Positions 9,225-17,410 of a stretch of DNA of 64,000 bases are shown piece by piece (the stretch's first letter is position 1; every line of letters begins with the position of its first letter). The translations under genes were made by a program, and so were the position numbers. This stretch comes from Pseudomonas furukawaii. Lineage in GTDB: Bacteria > Pseudomonadota > Gammaproteobacteria > Pseudomonadales > Pseudomonadaceae. Under the pieces are notes generated by a model. It made no database searches and was not told the origin of the DNA. It worked only from the letters and a program-made list of their open reading frames with translations. The DNA is taken from the NCBI RefSeq assembly GCF_002355475.1, contig NZ_AP014862.1:372001-436000 (forward strand). Reading direction: 5' to 3'.

Positions 9225-10697
9225 TCAGAACACCGAGGCGTAGTCGCCCAGTTCCACCTGCACCGACTTGATGCGGGTGTAGTGGGCGAGCGTGGTGATG
9301 CCGTTCTCGCGGCCGACGCCGGACTGCTTGTAGCCGCCCACCGGCATTTCGGCGGGGGACTCGCCCCAGGTGTTGATCCAGCAGATGCCGGCTTCCAGCT
9401 TGTGGATCGCGCGGTGGGCGCGGGCCAGGTCGCGGGTGACGACGCCGGCGGCGAGGCCGTAGTCGGTGTCGTTGGCGCGGCGGATCACTTCCTCTTCGGT
9501 CTTGTAGGTGAGGATGCTCATCACCGGGCCGAAGATCTCTTCGCGGACGATGGTCATGTCGTCACGGCAGTCGGCGAACACGGTGGGCGACACGTACGCG
9601 CCCTTGGCGAACTCGCCGTCGCTCACGCGCTCGCCGCCGATCACCAGGCGGGCGCCTTCCTTGCGGCCGGCCTCGATGTAGCCCAGCACGCTTTCCATGT
9701 GGGCGAAGCTGGTGAGCGGACCGAAGTTGGTGCTGGGGTCTTCCGGATTGCCCAGGCGGATGCGCTTCACGCGCTCAAGCACCTTGGCCTCGAAGGCGGC
9801 GGCCAGCGCCTTGGGCACGAACACGCGGGTGCCGTTGGTGCAGACCTGGCCGGAGCTGAAGAAGTTGGCCATGACGGCGATGTCGGCGGCGCGGTCCAGG
9901 TCGGCGTCGTCGAAGATGATCAGCGGCGACTTGCCGCCCAGTTCCATGGTCACTTCCTTCAGCGAGGAGCTGGAGGCGCTGGCCATGACCTTCTTGCCGG
10001 TGGAGGTGCCGCCGGTGAAGGAGATCTTCTCGATCTGCGGGTGCTCGGTCAGCCACTGGCCGACTTCACGGCCGCTGCCGGTGAGCACGTTGAACACGCC
10101 GTCCGGCACGCCGGCCTCGGTGTAGATCTCGGCCAGCTTCAGGGCGGTCAGCGGGGTGACTTCGCTGGGCTTGAAGATCATGGCGTTGCCGGCGGCGAGC
10201 GCCGGGGCGGATTTCCACATGGCGATCTGGATCGGGTAGTTCCAGGCGCCGATGCCGGCGACCACGCCGAGCGGCTCGCGGCGGGTGTAGACGAAGCTGG
10301 TTTCGCGCAGGGGGATCTGCTCGCCTTCCAGGGCGGGGATCAGGCCGGCGTAGTACTCGATCACGTCGGCGCCGGTGACGATGTCCACCGCCTGGGTCTC
10401 GGCCAGGGGCTTGCCGGTGTCGAGGGTTTCCAGCGCGGCCAGTTCATCGTTGCGCAGGCGGAGGATGTCCACGGCGCGACGCAGGATGCGCGAGCGCTGC
10501 ATGGCGGTCATGGCGGCCCAGACCTTCTGGCCCTCGATGGCGCTGGCGACGGCACGTTCGACGTCCTCCTTGCTGGCGCGCTGGACCTTGGCCAGGACCT
10601 CGCCGGTGGCGGGGTTGACGGTCTCGAAGGTGGCGCCGCTGGTGGCGTCGACATAGCCGCCGCCGATGTAGAGCTTCTGTTCGTCGAATCGAGCCAT
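9225..10697 (-). CDS. betB: Betaine aldehyde dehydrogenase BetB
   Basis: A 490-residue NAD(P)-dependent aldehyde dehydrogenase that converts betaine aldehyde to glycine betaine. The catalytic cysteine is Cys286 in [11 protein letters not shown], the same number as in E. coli BetB; the general-base glutamate lies in [10 protein letters not shown]. The start at 10697 gives the usual [14 protein letters not shown]-terminus, although the frame remains open upstream to 10775 into betI. It lies between betI and betA. Confidence 0.97.
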   Translation of the reverse strand: MARFDEQKLYIGGGYVDATSGATFETVNPATGEVLAKVQRASKEDVERAVASAIEGQKVWAAMTAMQRSRILRRAVDILRLRNDELAALETLDTGKPLAETQAVDIVTGADVIEYYAGLIPALEGEQIPLRETSFVYTRREPLGVVAGIGAWNYPIQIAMWKSAPALAAGNAMIFKPSEVTPLTALKLAEIYTEAGVPDGVFNVLTGSGREVGQWLTEHPQIEKISFTGGTSTGKKVMASASSSSLKEVTMELGGKSPLIIFDDADLDRAADIAVMANFFSSGQVCTNGTRVFVPKALAAAFEAKVLERVKRIRLGNPEDPSTNFGPLTSFAHMESVLGYIEAGRKEGARLVIGGERVSDGEFAKGAYVSPTVFADCRDDMTIVREEIFGPVMSILTYKTEEEVIRRANDTDYGLAAGVVTRDLARAHRAIHKLEAGICWINTWGESPAEMPVGGYKQSGVGRENGITTLAHYTRIKSVQVELGDYASVF

Positions 10698-10743
10698 GGT
10701 GGTGTCCTCTCTTGTAAGTGTTGAGCGCAAGGCGGCCGGGCGG

Positions 10744-11337
10744 TCAGGCCGCCTGCTTGGCCAGTTGTTGATCAAGGAATTCGTAGGCGATGTGGCGGGC
10801 CTGTTCGGTATCGAAGGCCTCGCCGGACAGGGCGCCGCGCAACCAGAGGCCGTCGATCAGCGCGGCCAGGCCGCGAGCGGCGGCGCGGGCGCTGTTCGGG
10901 TCCAGTTCACGGCGGAACTGCCAGCACAGGTTGGAATAGAGCCGCAGGTCGTTGATGCGCTGGAGCCGGCGCAGGGCGGGCTGGTGCATGCTGCTGGCCC
11001 AGAACGCCAGCCAGGTCTTCATGGCCGGGCCGTTGACCTGGGTCTCGTCGAAGTTGCCGTCGATGATGGAGCGGATGTAGCCCCGCGCGCTGTCGTCGCC
11101 CATGGCGACGCGGCGCTTGCGCACGGCGTCCTGCAGGTCGCCCATGAGGTAGCGCATGGTGGCTTCGAGCAGGCCGTTCTTGTCCTGGAAGTAGTGGCTG
11201 ATGATGCCGTTGGAGACGCCCGCCAGCTTGGCGATGTAGGAAATGCTGGCGTCGCCCATGCCCACCTGGTCCACCGCGTCGAGCGTGGCGTGGATCAACT
11301 GGGTGCGGCGCAGGGGCTGCATTCCGACTTTGGGCAT
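10744..11337 (-). CDS. betI: TetR-family repressor BetI
   Basis: A 197-residue TetR-type regulator of the choline oxidation genes. It begins [15 protein letters not shown] and carries the conserved helix-turn-helix [20 protein letters not shown]. BetI represses betIBA and betT and is relieved by choline or betaine aldehyde in studied species. It heads betIBA and is divergent from betT; a BetI-like palindrome lies at 11398-11417. A close paralogue is encoded at 13761-14354. Confidence 0.96.
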   Translation of the reverse strand: MPKVGMQPLRRTQLIHATLDAVDQVGMGDASISYIAKLAGVSNGIISHYFQDKNGLLEATMRYLMGDLQDAVRKRRVAMGDDSARGYIRSIIDGNFDETQVNGPAMKTWLAFWASSMHQPALRRLQRINDLRLYSNLCWQFRRELDPNSARAAARGLAALIDGLWLRGALSGEAFDTEQARHIAYEFLDQQLAKQAA

Positions 11338-11397
11338 GGGGGATTTCCTCCTCTTCCGGAACCATTCCGGACGGGTTGAAATCCAGCCTACTTTATT

Positions 11398-11417
11398 TTG
11401 ATTGATCGTTCAAACAA
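11398..11417. promoter_or_regulatory. Candidate BetI operator between betI and betT
   Basis: The sequence TTGATTGATCGTTCAAACAA is an inverted repeat (7-base arms, one mismatch, 6-base centre). It sits in the 234-base space between divergent betI and betT. The same arms recur at 14409-14428 and 21929-21948. The assignment to BetI is inferred from position and recurrence. Confidence 0.75.
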
Positions 11418-11571
11418 CAAAGAATATGCTCCGCGCCGTGGATCGGGATGCGGCAGTTCGCCGCACCTGATTCCAGGCCTTCGGCCGGCGGAATCCGTTC
11501 GTCGCCGGCCGAAGGCGCGGGTCTGTTTTGCGCCCTTTGGCGTCTGCTTTCACTGCCCTGGAATGTCCTTC

Positions 11572-13170
11572 ATGAGCCAAGCTCCAATAACAACAAGCCC
11601 TGGGAAGGTGCGCTTGAACCCGGTCGTGTTCTTCGGGTCCACGGCGCTGATCCTGCTTCTCACGGTCGCCTTGATCACCTTCCCCGAAGACGCCGGCACC
11701 CTGCTCGGCAAGGCCCAGGCCTGGCTGTCCCGCAGCTTCGGCTGGTACTACATGCTGGCCATCGGCGCCTACCTGTTCTTCGTCCTCTACGTCGCCTTCT
11801 CCCGCTACGGCCAGCTGCGCCTGGGGGCCGACGACAGCAAGCCGGACTTCAGCTACGGCGCCTGGGCCGGGATGCTGTTCTCCTCCGGCATCGGCATCTC
11901 GCTGCTCTACTTCGCCGCTTCCGAGCCCATCGACCACCTCTTCAACCCGCCGGAAGGGCAGCCGGGCAGCCAGCAGGCCGCGCGCCAGGCGCTGCAGCTG
12001 ACCTTCCTCCACTGGGGCGTGCATGGCTGGGCCATCTATGCGCTGGTGGGCCTGGCGGTGGGCTACTTCGCCTACCGCCACAACAAGCCGCTGGCGCTGC
12101 GTTCGGCGCTCTACCCGCTGTTCGGCGAGCGGCGGATGAAAGGCGGCGTGGGCAACGCGGTGGACTGCTTCGGCATCTTCGTGACCCTGCTGGGCCTGGT
12201 GACCAACCTCGGCATCGGCTCGCTGCAGGTGTCCTCGGGCCTGGAGTACCTGTTCGGCCTGCCCCACAGCCAGGGCGCCCTGCTGGCGGTGATCCTGGTG
12301 ATGAGCGCGGTGGCCACCCTGGCCGCGGTGTCGGGCATCGAGAAGGGCATCCGCCGCCTCTCGAACCTCAACATCATCCTGTTCAGCGGGCTGCTGGTGT
12401 TCGTGCTGCTGGCCGGACAGACCCTGCACCTGCTCAACGGTTTCGTGCAGAACCTGGGGGATTACCTCAACGGCCTGGTGCTGAAGACCTTCGACCTCTA
12501 CGTCTACACCGGCCAGTCCGGCAAGAGCGAGGAGTGGATGGGCCTGTGGACCCTGTTCTACTGGGCCTGGTGGATTTCCTGGGCACCCTTCGTCGGCATG
12601 TTCGTGGCGCGCATTTCCCGAGGCCGTACCGTGCGTGAGCTGGTGAGTGGCGTGCTGCTGATCCCGCTGGGCTTCACCCTGGCCTGGCTGTCGGTGTTCG
12701 GCAACAGCGCCATCGACCTGGTGATGAACCAGAACGCCGCCGACCTCGGCAAGGCCGCGCTGGAGCAGCCGGCGATGTCCATCTACCTGCTGCTGGAGCA
12801 CTACCCCTGGTCCAAGGTGGTGATCGGCCTGTCCATCTGCGTGGGCTTCGTGCTCTTCCTGACCCCGGCGGATTCCGGTTCGGTGATGCTGGCCAACCTG
12901 TCCCGGGAGGAAGGCGACCTGGATGAGGACGCGCCCAACTGGCTGCGGATCTTCTGGTCCGTGGTGGTGACCCTGGCGACCATCGGCCTGCTCTTCGCCG
13001 GCAACTTCACCGCGATGCAGACGGTGGTGGTGCTGGCCGGCCTGCCGTTCTCGGTGGTGCTGCTGCTCTACATGTTCGCCCTGCTCAAGCAGATGAAGGC
13101 GGACGTGGCGGCGCAGCAGCCGGCGCCCGTCCCGGCCAAGGTGGTCGAGTTGCGCGGCGAGGCCGCCTGA
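11572..13170 (+). CDS. betT: Choline transporter of the BCCT family, BetT-like
   Basis: A membrane protein of about 532 residues with the 12 hydrophobic segments of betaine/choline/carnitine transporters. The family signature is visible as FYWAWWISWAPFVGMF followed by ARISRGRTVREL. It imports choline, probably coupled to protons or sodium. The hydrophilic C-terminal tail is short (about 40 residues), unlike the long osmosensing tail of the 677-residue E. coli BetT. The start is uncertain: ATG codons at 11563 and 11572 are both possible; the second has a weak TGGA site about 9 bases upstream. The position next to betI supports choline as substrate. Confidence 0.9.
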   Translation: MSQAPITTSPGKVRLNPVVFFGSTALILLLTVALITFPEDAGTLLGKAQAWLSRSFGWYYMLAIGAYLFFVLYVAFSRYGQLRLGADDSKPDFSYGAWAGMLFSSGIGISLLYFAASEPIDHLFNPPEGQPGSQQAARQALQLTFLHWGVHGWAIYALVGLAVGYFAYRHNKPLALRSALYPLFGERRMKGGVGNAVDCFGIFVTLLGLVTNLGIGSLQVSSGLEYLFGLPHSQGALLAVILVMSAVATLAAVSGIEKGIRRLSNLNIILFSGLLVFVLLAGQTLHLLNGFVQNLGDYLNGLVLKTFDLYVYTGQSGKSEEWMGLWTLFYWAWWISWAPFVGMFVARISRGRTVRELVSGVLLIPLGFTLAWLSVFGNSAIDLVMNQNAADLGKAALEQPAMSIYLLLEHYPWSKVVIGLSICVGFVLFLTPADSGSVMLANLSREEGDLDEDAPNWLRIFWSVVVTLATIGLLFAGNFTAMQTVVVLAGLPFSVVLLLYMFALLKQMKADVAAQQPAPVPAKVVELRGEAA

Positions 13171-13194
13171 GCGGCGAGACGTCGACAACGAAGA

Positions 13195-13221
13195 AGCCCG
13201 GTCAGTTGACCGGGCTTTTTT
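13195..13221 (+). terminator. Rho-independent terminator of betT
   Basis: The stem GCCCGGTCA/TGACCGGGC is followed by TTTTTT, 25 bases after the betT stop codon. The left end of the 517-base intergenic element begins 7 bases beyond the T-tract. Confidence 0.9.
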
Positions 13222-13227
13222 GATGCG

Positions 13228-13744
13228 TCGCGGATTGTCGGGGAATGCCTGTTCACGCCTGGCTGGCAATCTGGTGTGAGTGCCCTGACGATTTCCCAGC
13301 TTGCGGATGTTTCCCTCACCCCCGCCCCTCTCCCTGAAGAGGAGAGGGGTGACTCGCGCTGGCGAGTCCAGGTAGCCCTGAAGCCTTTACGGACCCGAAA
13401 TGACGCAATGAAGGTGAAGTCGTGCGAATCGCCCCTTCAGAAGGCCGAGCGGAATCGTTGCGCAGGTGGCCGAGCGGCATGGATGCCGCGAGAGGCACGC
13501 GGGGCCATGGATGGCCCCTCGTGCCGGGCCCCCGGAGCGACGATGCAGGGAGGGAACCCGGCGTAGCCGGGCCGGATGCAGGGGCAAGTTTTTTGGTTCC
13601 TTTTCAACGATTGGAAAAGGGACTCGCCTGGGAAGGCGAAACAGAAACCTTCAGCCCACAGGGTAATGAGCTGGGCGCCCACGAGATCTCACACAAGATT
13701 GCCAATCCCGCTTGAGCACTCCCCTTCGCCGATGATCCGGGAAG
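13228..13744. repeat. 517-base foldback intergenic element, intact copy
   Basis: This stretch between betT and the second betI has no convincing gene. It is bounded by imperfect inverted repeats of about 55 bases; examples are GGCTGGCAATCTGGTGTGAG near 13260 and the complement of CTCACACAAGATTGCCAATC near 13690. Its interior is a row of hairpins (13325-13349, 13484-13499, 13501-13518, 13557-13571, 13624-13639). A second copy lies at 54683-57030, where 1830 bases of intron interrupt it; without the intron the copies are 517 and 518 bases long. It resembles a MITE-like or structured-RNA element. The short open frames inside it are judged spurious. Confidence 0.8.
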
Positions 13745-13760
13745 ACCCTTCTGTTGGGGC

Positions 13761-14354
13761 TCAGGCCTCGGCCTTGTCCAGCTGCTGGTCCAGGTAGTCG
13801 AAGGCGATCTGCAGGGCCTGCTGGATATTGAAGGCGTCCCCGGACAGGGCGCCGCGCAACCAGAGGCCGTCGATCAGCGCGGCCAGGCCCCGGGCGGCGA
13901 TGCGCGCCTGGTCCTGGGGCAGGGCGCGGCGCAGCTCGCAGCAGAGGTTGGAGTAGAGCCGGTGGTCGTTGATCCGCTGCAGGCGGCGCAGGGACGGCTG
14001 GTGCATGCTCGCCGCCCAGAAGGCCAGCCAGGTCTTCATGGCCGCGCCGCTGACCTGGCTGTCGTCGAAGTTGCCTTCGACGATGGCCCGCAGGTGCGCG
14101 CGGGGGCTGTCGTCCCGCAGGGCCGCGCGGCGCTTGCGTACGGCACCGCTGAGGGCCGACATCAGGTGGCGCATGGTGGCTTCGAGCAGGCCGTTCTTGT
14201 CCTGGAAGTAGTGGCTGATGATGCCGTTGGAAACGCCGGCGACACGGGCGATGTAAGCGATGCTGGCATCGGCCAGGCCTACCTGGTCGACGGCTTCGAG
14301 CGTGGCCTGGATCAATTGCGAGCGGCGGATCGGCTGCATTCCGACCTTGGGCAT
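13761..14354 (-). CDS. Second BetI-like TetR repressor
   Basis: A 197-residue paralogue of the BetI at 10744-11337, with the same N-terminus (MPKVGMQP) and an identical recognition-helix stretch [18 protein letters not shown] (AGVSNG onward), ending [10 protein letters not shown]. The near identity of the DNA-binding region suggests that both proteins read the same operator. It stands alone, next to the end of the choline/betaine ABC operon, with a palindrome of the BetI type upstream at 14409-14428, so it is probably autoregulated. Divergence in the ligand-binding half suggests a different inducer, which is inference. Confidence 0.9.
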   Translation of the reverse strand: MPKVGMQPIRRSQLIQATLEAVDQVGLADASIAYIARVAGVSNGIISHYFQDKNGLLEATMRHLMSALSGAVRKRRAALRDDSPRAHLRAIVEGNFDDSQVSGAAMKTWLAFWAASMHQPSLRRLQRINDHRLYSNLCCELRRALPQDQARIAARGLAALIDGLWLRGALSGDAFNIQQALQIAFDYLDQQLDKAEA

Positions 14355-14408
14355 CGGGTATTTCCACCATCTTGTGCGGGAATCGGGAGCGCGCAGTCTA
14401 GGGGGAAC

Positions 14409-14428
14409 AGGATTGATCGATCAATCAA
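14409..14428. promoter_or_regulatory. Candidate BetI-type operator upstream of second betI
   Basis: The core GATTGATCGATCAATC at 14411-14426 is a perfect palindrome and matches the arms of the betI-betT site. It lies 57 bases upstream of the second betI start, where it could block its promoter. Confidence 0.72.
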
Positions 14429-14485
14429 CCCTTGCACGGCCGTGCCCGGCGGGCGGCTCCGGGGAGGCTGGCGCCAGCCGAAATG

Positions 14486-14521
14486 GAAAGCCCCCGCAGG
14501 CGCTGGCCGGCGGGGGCTTTC
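14486..14521 (-). terminator. Rho-independent terminator of the ABC transporter operon
   Basis: The 12-base stem GAAAGCCCCCGC/GCGGGGGCTTTC encloses a 12-base loop and lies 20 bases past the stop codon of the substrate-binding protein gene (leftward transcription). Confidence 0.85.
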
Positions 14522-14540
14522 AGGGGGAAGGTGGTGCGGC

Positions 14541-15398
14541 TTACTTCAGCCACTCCTCCACGCGCTGCGGGTTCTTGGCGATCCAGTCCTTGGCGGCGGC
14601 TTCCGGCTTGGCGCCTTCGCGGATGGCCAGCATCACGGCGCCGACTTCCTCGCCGGACCAGGAGAACTTCTTCAGGAAGGCGGTGGCTTCGGGAGCCTTG
14701 GCTTCCAGGCCGGGGTTCACGACGGTGTCGACGTGCTCGTCATCGCCGAAGACCTTCTTCGGGTCTTCGAGGAAGCGCAGTTTCCACTTGGCGAACATCC
14801 AGTGCGGGATCCAGCCGGTCACCACGATGGGCTTCTGGGCCTTCTCGGCACGGGTCAGGGCGGTGGCCATGGCCGGGCCGGAGCTGGGCATCAGCTTGAT
14901 ATCGAGGTTGTACTGCTTGATGGCGTCCTCGGTGCGGCGCATCACGCCGGCGCCGGCGTCGATGCCGGTGATCTTGCCGTCGAAGTCGGCCTTGTAGGTA
15001 TTCAGGTCCTCGATGGATTTGGCCTGCACGTAGTCAGGCACGATCAGGCCGATCTTGGCGCCGGTGTAGTTGGAACCCAGCACCACGACCTTGTCCTTGA
15101 GCTTGGCGTAGTACTCGCCGTGGGTGGCTGGCAGCCAGGCGGAGAGGGTGGCATCCAGGTCGCCCCGGGCTACGCCCTGCCACATGATGGCCGGCTCGAC
15201 GGGCTTCAGCTCGATGCCGTAGCCGAGCTTTTCCTTGAGGATTTCGCCGGCCACGTAGCTGGCGGCGACGCTGTCGTCCCAGCCATTGACGAAGCCGATC
15301 TTCAGGGTGGGTTTATCGGCGGCCTGGACCATGCCCATGCCGAGGGCCAGGGTGGCGACGCCGAGCGTCTTGAGACAAAGGGATTTCAACTTGCGCAT
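14541..15398 (-). CDS. Glycine betaine-type substrate-binding protein (OpuAC family)
   Basis: A 285-residue periplasmic protein with a signal peptide ending GMGMVQAADKPTLKIGF. The tryptophan- and tyrosine-rich blocks GWDDSVAASY, LSAWLPATHGEYY and GWIPHWMFAKWKLRFLED are those that form the aromatic cage for quaternary amines in OpuAC/ProX proteins. It is the last gene of the operon ATPase-permease-CbcX-this protein, separated from cbcX by 146 bases containing a hairpin (15481-15502). It is clearly different in sequence from the CbcX-type proteins, so the operon offers two ligand preferences to one transporter. Glycine betaine is the likely ligand by family. Confidence 0.88.
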   Translation of the reverse strand: MRKLKSLCLKTLGVATLALGMGMVQAADKPTLKIGFVNGWDDSVAASYVAGEILKEKLGYGIELKPVEPAIMWQGVARGDLDATLSAWLPATHGEYYAKLKDKVVVLGSNYTGAKIGLIVPDYVQAKSIEDLNTYKADFDGKITGIDAGAGVMRRTEDAIKQYNLDIKLMPSSGPAMATALTRAEKAQKPIVVTGWIPHWMFAKWKLRFLEDPKKVFGDDEHVDTVVNPGLEAKAPEATAFLKKFSWSGEEVGAVMLAIREGAKPEAAAKDWIAKNPQRVEEWLK

Positions 15399-15480
15399 AC
15401 GTATTGCTCCATCAGGTGGGATTGGCAGCCAACTACGTGGTCGATGGCCCGTTCTAAAGCGGGGGTGCGACTGTGCCTCT

Positions 15481-15502
15481 CGTGGCCCGTTACCGGGCCA
15501 CG
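15481..15502. terminator. Intercistronic hairpin between cbcX and the next binding protein gene
   Basis: A 9-base perfect stem, CGTGGCCCG with its complement, around a TTAC loop. No T-tract follows, so it may attenuate or protect mRNA ends and set the relative amounts of the two binding proteins. Confidence 0.5.
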
Positions 15503-15544
15503 ATGGGCGTGATGCAAGGAAGCGGGCTCAGGGGAGCCCTGGGT

Positions 15545-16489
15545 TCAGAGGCCGAGGTGCTTCTTGACGGCCGCGGCGCCGTCCTGGCCGTCGAAGGTGG
15601 TGACGCCCGCCAGCCATTTGTCCAGCGCGGCGGGGTTGGCCTTGAGCCAGGTGGTGGCGACCTTCACCGGATCCTCTTTCTCGAGGATCTTCTCCATCAG
15701 CTGGCTTTCGATCTCGACGGTGAACTGCAGGTTGTTCAGCAGCTTGCCGACGTTGCCGCAGCGCGCCTCGTAATCCGGCGGCACCACGGTGTAGACCTTG
15801 GCGGCGCCGTAGTCCGGACCGAAGACATCATCCCCACCGGCCAGGTAGGTGATGTCGAACTGGGTGTTCATCGGGTGCGGCGCCCAGCCCAGGAACACCA
15901 CCGGTTCCTTCTTCTTCACGGCGCGCTGGACCTGGACCAGCATGCCGGCTTCGGAGGATTCCACCATGCGGAACTCACCCAGGCCGAACTGGTTGCCCTT
16001 GATCATCTTGTCGATCAGCAGGTTGCCGTCGTTGCCCGGCTCGATGCCGTAGATCTTGCCGCCCAGTTGGTCCTTGAACTTGGCGATGTCCTGGAAGCTC
16101 TTCAGGCCCGACTCGGCGGCGTAGGTCGGCACCGCCAGGGTGTACTTGGCGCCTTCGAGGTTGGGGGTCGGCAGCACCTTCACGCCGTTGTCCTTGGTGA
16201 AGGGCTCGATCACCGCGTCCATGGAGGGCGCCCAGTAGCCGAGGAAGACGTCGATCTGCTTGTTCTTCACGCCGGTGAAGGCGATGGGAACCGAGGCCAT
16301 GATCTTGCGCGGGGTATAACCCAGCCCCTCGGTGAGCACCATGGCGACGCCCGTGGTCGCGGCGATGTCCGCCCAGCCGATTTCGGCGAAGCGCACCTGC
16401 TTGCAGCTCTGCGGTTCCTGGGCCCAGGCACCCTGGGCCAGTGCGCAGGCCAGCAGGCCCAGCGCTGCGACTTTCTTGATTTTCTTCAT
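15545..16489 (-). CDS. cbcX: Choline ABC transporter substrate-binding protein CbcX
   Basis: A 314-residue periplasmic protein with a signal peptide (MKKIKKVAALGLLACALAQGAWA). Blocks VRFAEIGWADIAATTGVA, DVFLGYWAPSMD, YGIEPGNDGN and VFLGWAPHPMN are those of the ChoX/CbcX family, whose aromatic residues hold choline. The start at 16489 is chosen from the signal peptide; the frame is open further upstream inside the permease gene. In P. aeruginosa CbcX is the choline-binding partner of CbcVW, and the gene follows cbcW here. Confidence 0.92.
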   Translation of the reverse strand: MKKIKKVAALGLLACALAQGAWAQEPQSCKQVRFAEIGWADIAATTGVAMVLTEGLGYTPRKIMASVPIAFTGVKNKQIDVFLGYWAPSMDAVIEPFTKDNGVKVLPTPNLEGAKYTLAVPTYAAESGLKSFQDIAKFKDQLGGKIYGIEPGNDGNLLIDKMIKGNQFGLGEFRMVESSEAGMLVQVQRAVKKKEPVVFLGWAPHPMNTQFDITYLAGGDDVFGPDYGAAKVYTVVPPDYEARCGNVGKLLNNLQFTVEIESQLMEKILEKEDPVKVATTWLKANPAALDKWLAGVTTFDGQDGAAAVKKHLGL

Positions 16490-16523
16490 TAAGCGACTCC
16501 CTGACAGTGAAGGTGAAGCGTTC

Positions 16524-17408
16524 TTATTGCGCTTGCTGCCGCTGCAATCTGGCGCCGAGCCGGCCGAACATGCGACCCCGGGACGCCTGGCGGGTGCCGA
16601 AGCTCTCGGTGATGCGGTCGAGGATGATCGCCAGCAGTACCACCGCCATGCCGCTCTCGAAGCCCAGGCCGATGTCCAGGCGCTGGATACTGGCGAGCAC
16701 GTCGTTACCCAGGCCACCGGCGCCCACCATCGAGGCGATGATCACCATGGACAGCGCCATCATGATGGTCTGGTTCACGCCGGCCATGATGGACGGCATG
16801 GCATTGGGCAGCTGCACCTTGTATAGCAGCTGCCAACCGGTGCAGCCGAAGGATTGCCCGGCCTCGACGATTTCCTTGTTCACCTGGCGGATGCCGAGGG
16901 CGGTCAGGCGCACCGCCGGGGGCATGGCGAAGATCACGGTGGCGATGATGCCGGGGACCCGGCCCAGGCCGAACAGCATGGCGGCCGGGATCAGGTAGAC
17001 GAACGCCGGCATGGTCTGCATGAAGTCCAGGATCGGGCGGATGACGACGGCCACGCGCTCGCTCTTGGCGGCCCAGATCCCCAGGGGAATCCCCAGCAGC
17101 AGGCTGATCAGGGTGGAGGAGAAGGTCAGGCCGAGGGTGACCACGGTCTGCTCCCAGAAGCCCGTGAGCACGATGAGTATCAGGGAGGCGGCGGTGAACA
17201 GGGCGAACTTCACCCCGATGCGCCACAGGCCGAGGCCGACGAAGACCGCGATCAGCACCCAGGCCGGCGGCCACATGAGGAAGCGTTCGATCAGCTCGGA
17301 GAAGCCGCTGACCACCTGGCCGACACTTTCGAAGGCACCGCTGTAGTTGTCCAGAAGGTGCTGGACGACATCGTTGACCCAGCTACCCAGATCCAGTTTC
17401 TCGCTCAT
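16524..17408 (-). CDS. cbcW: Choline/betaine ABC transporter permease CbcW
   Basis: A permease of about 294 residues, ProW/ChoW type, with the binding-protein-dependent transport loop typical of the family (EIVEAGQSFGCTGWQLLYKVQLPNAMPS region, cited by its ends). Six or more hydrophobic segments are visible. The start at 17408 is preferred because GGGGAG lies 8 bases upstream; an ATG at 17414 would overlap the ATPase stop as ATGA but is too close to that site. Confidence 0.93.
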   Translation of the reverse strand: MSEKLDLGSWVNDVVQHLLDNYSGAFESVGQVVSGFSELIERFLMWPPAWVLIAVFVGLGLWRIGVKFALFTAASLILIVLTGFWEQTVVTLGLTFSSTLISLLLGIPLGIWAAKSERVAVVIRPILDFMQTMPAFVYLIPAAMLFGLGRVPGIIATVIFAMPPAVRLTALGIRQVNKEIVEAGQSFGCTGWQLLYKVQLPNAMPSIMAGVNQTIMMALSMVIIASMVGAGGLGNDVLASIQRLDIGLGFESGMAVVLLAIILDRITESFGTRQASRGRMFGRLGARLQRQQAQ

Positions 17409-17410
17409 CG

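Noticed and set aside
6747-10724. A 1325-residue plus-strand open frame across betA and betB
   Set aside because: It runs opposite two unmistakable enzymes and has a low-complexity composition typical of antisense frames.
13422-13715. Short open frames inside the foldback element (97, 81 and 73 residues)
   Set aside because: The two element copies differ by changes that keep hairpins, not reading frames, so the conservation is better explained by structure than by protein.
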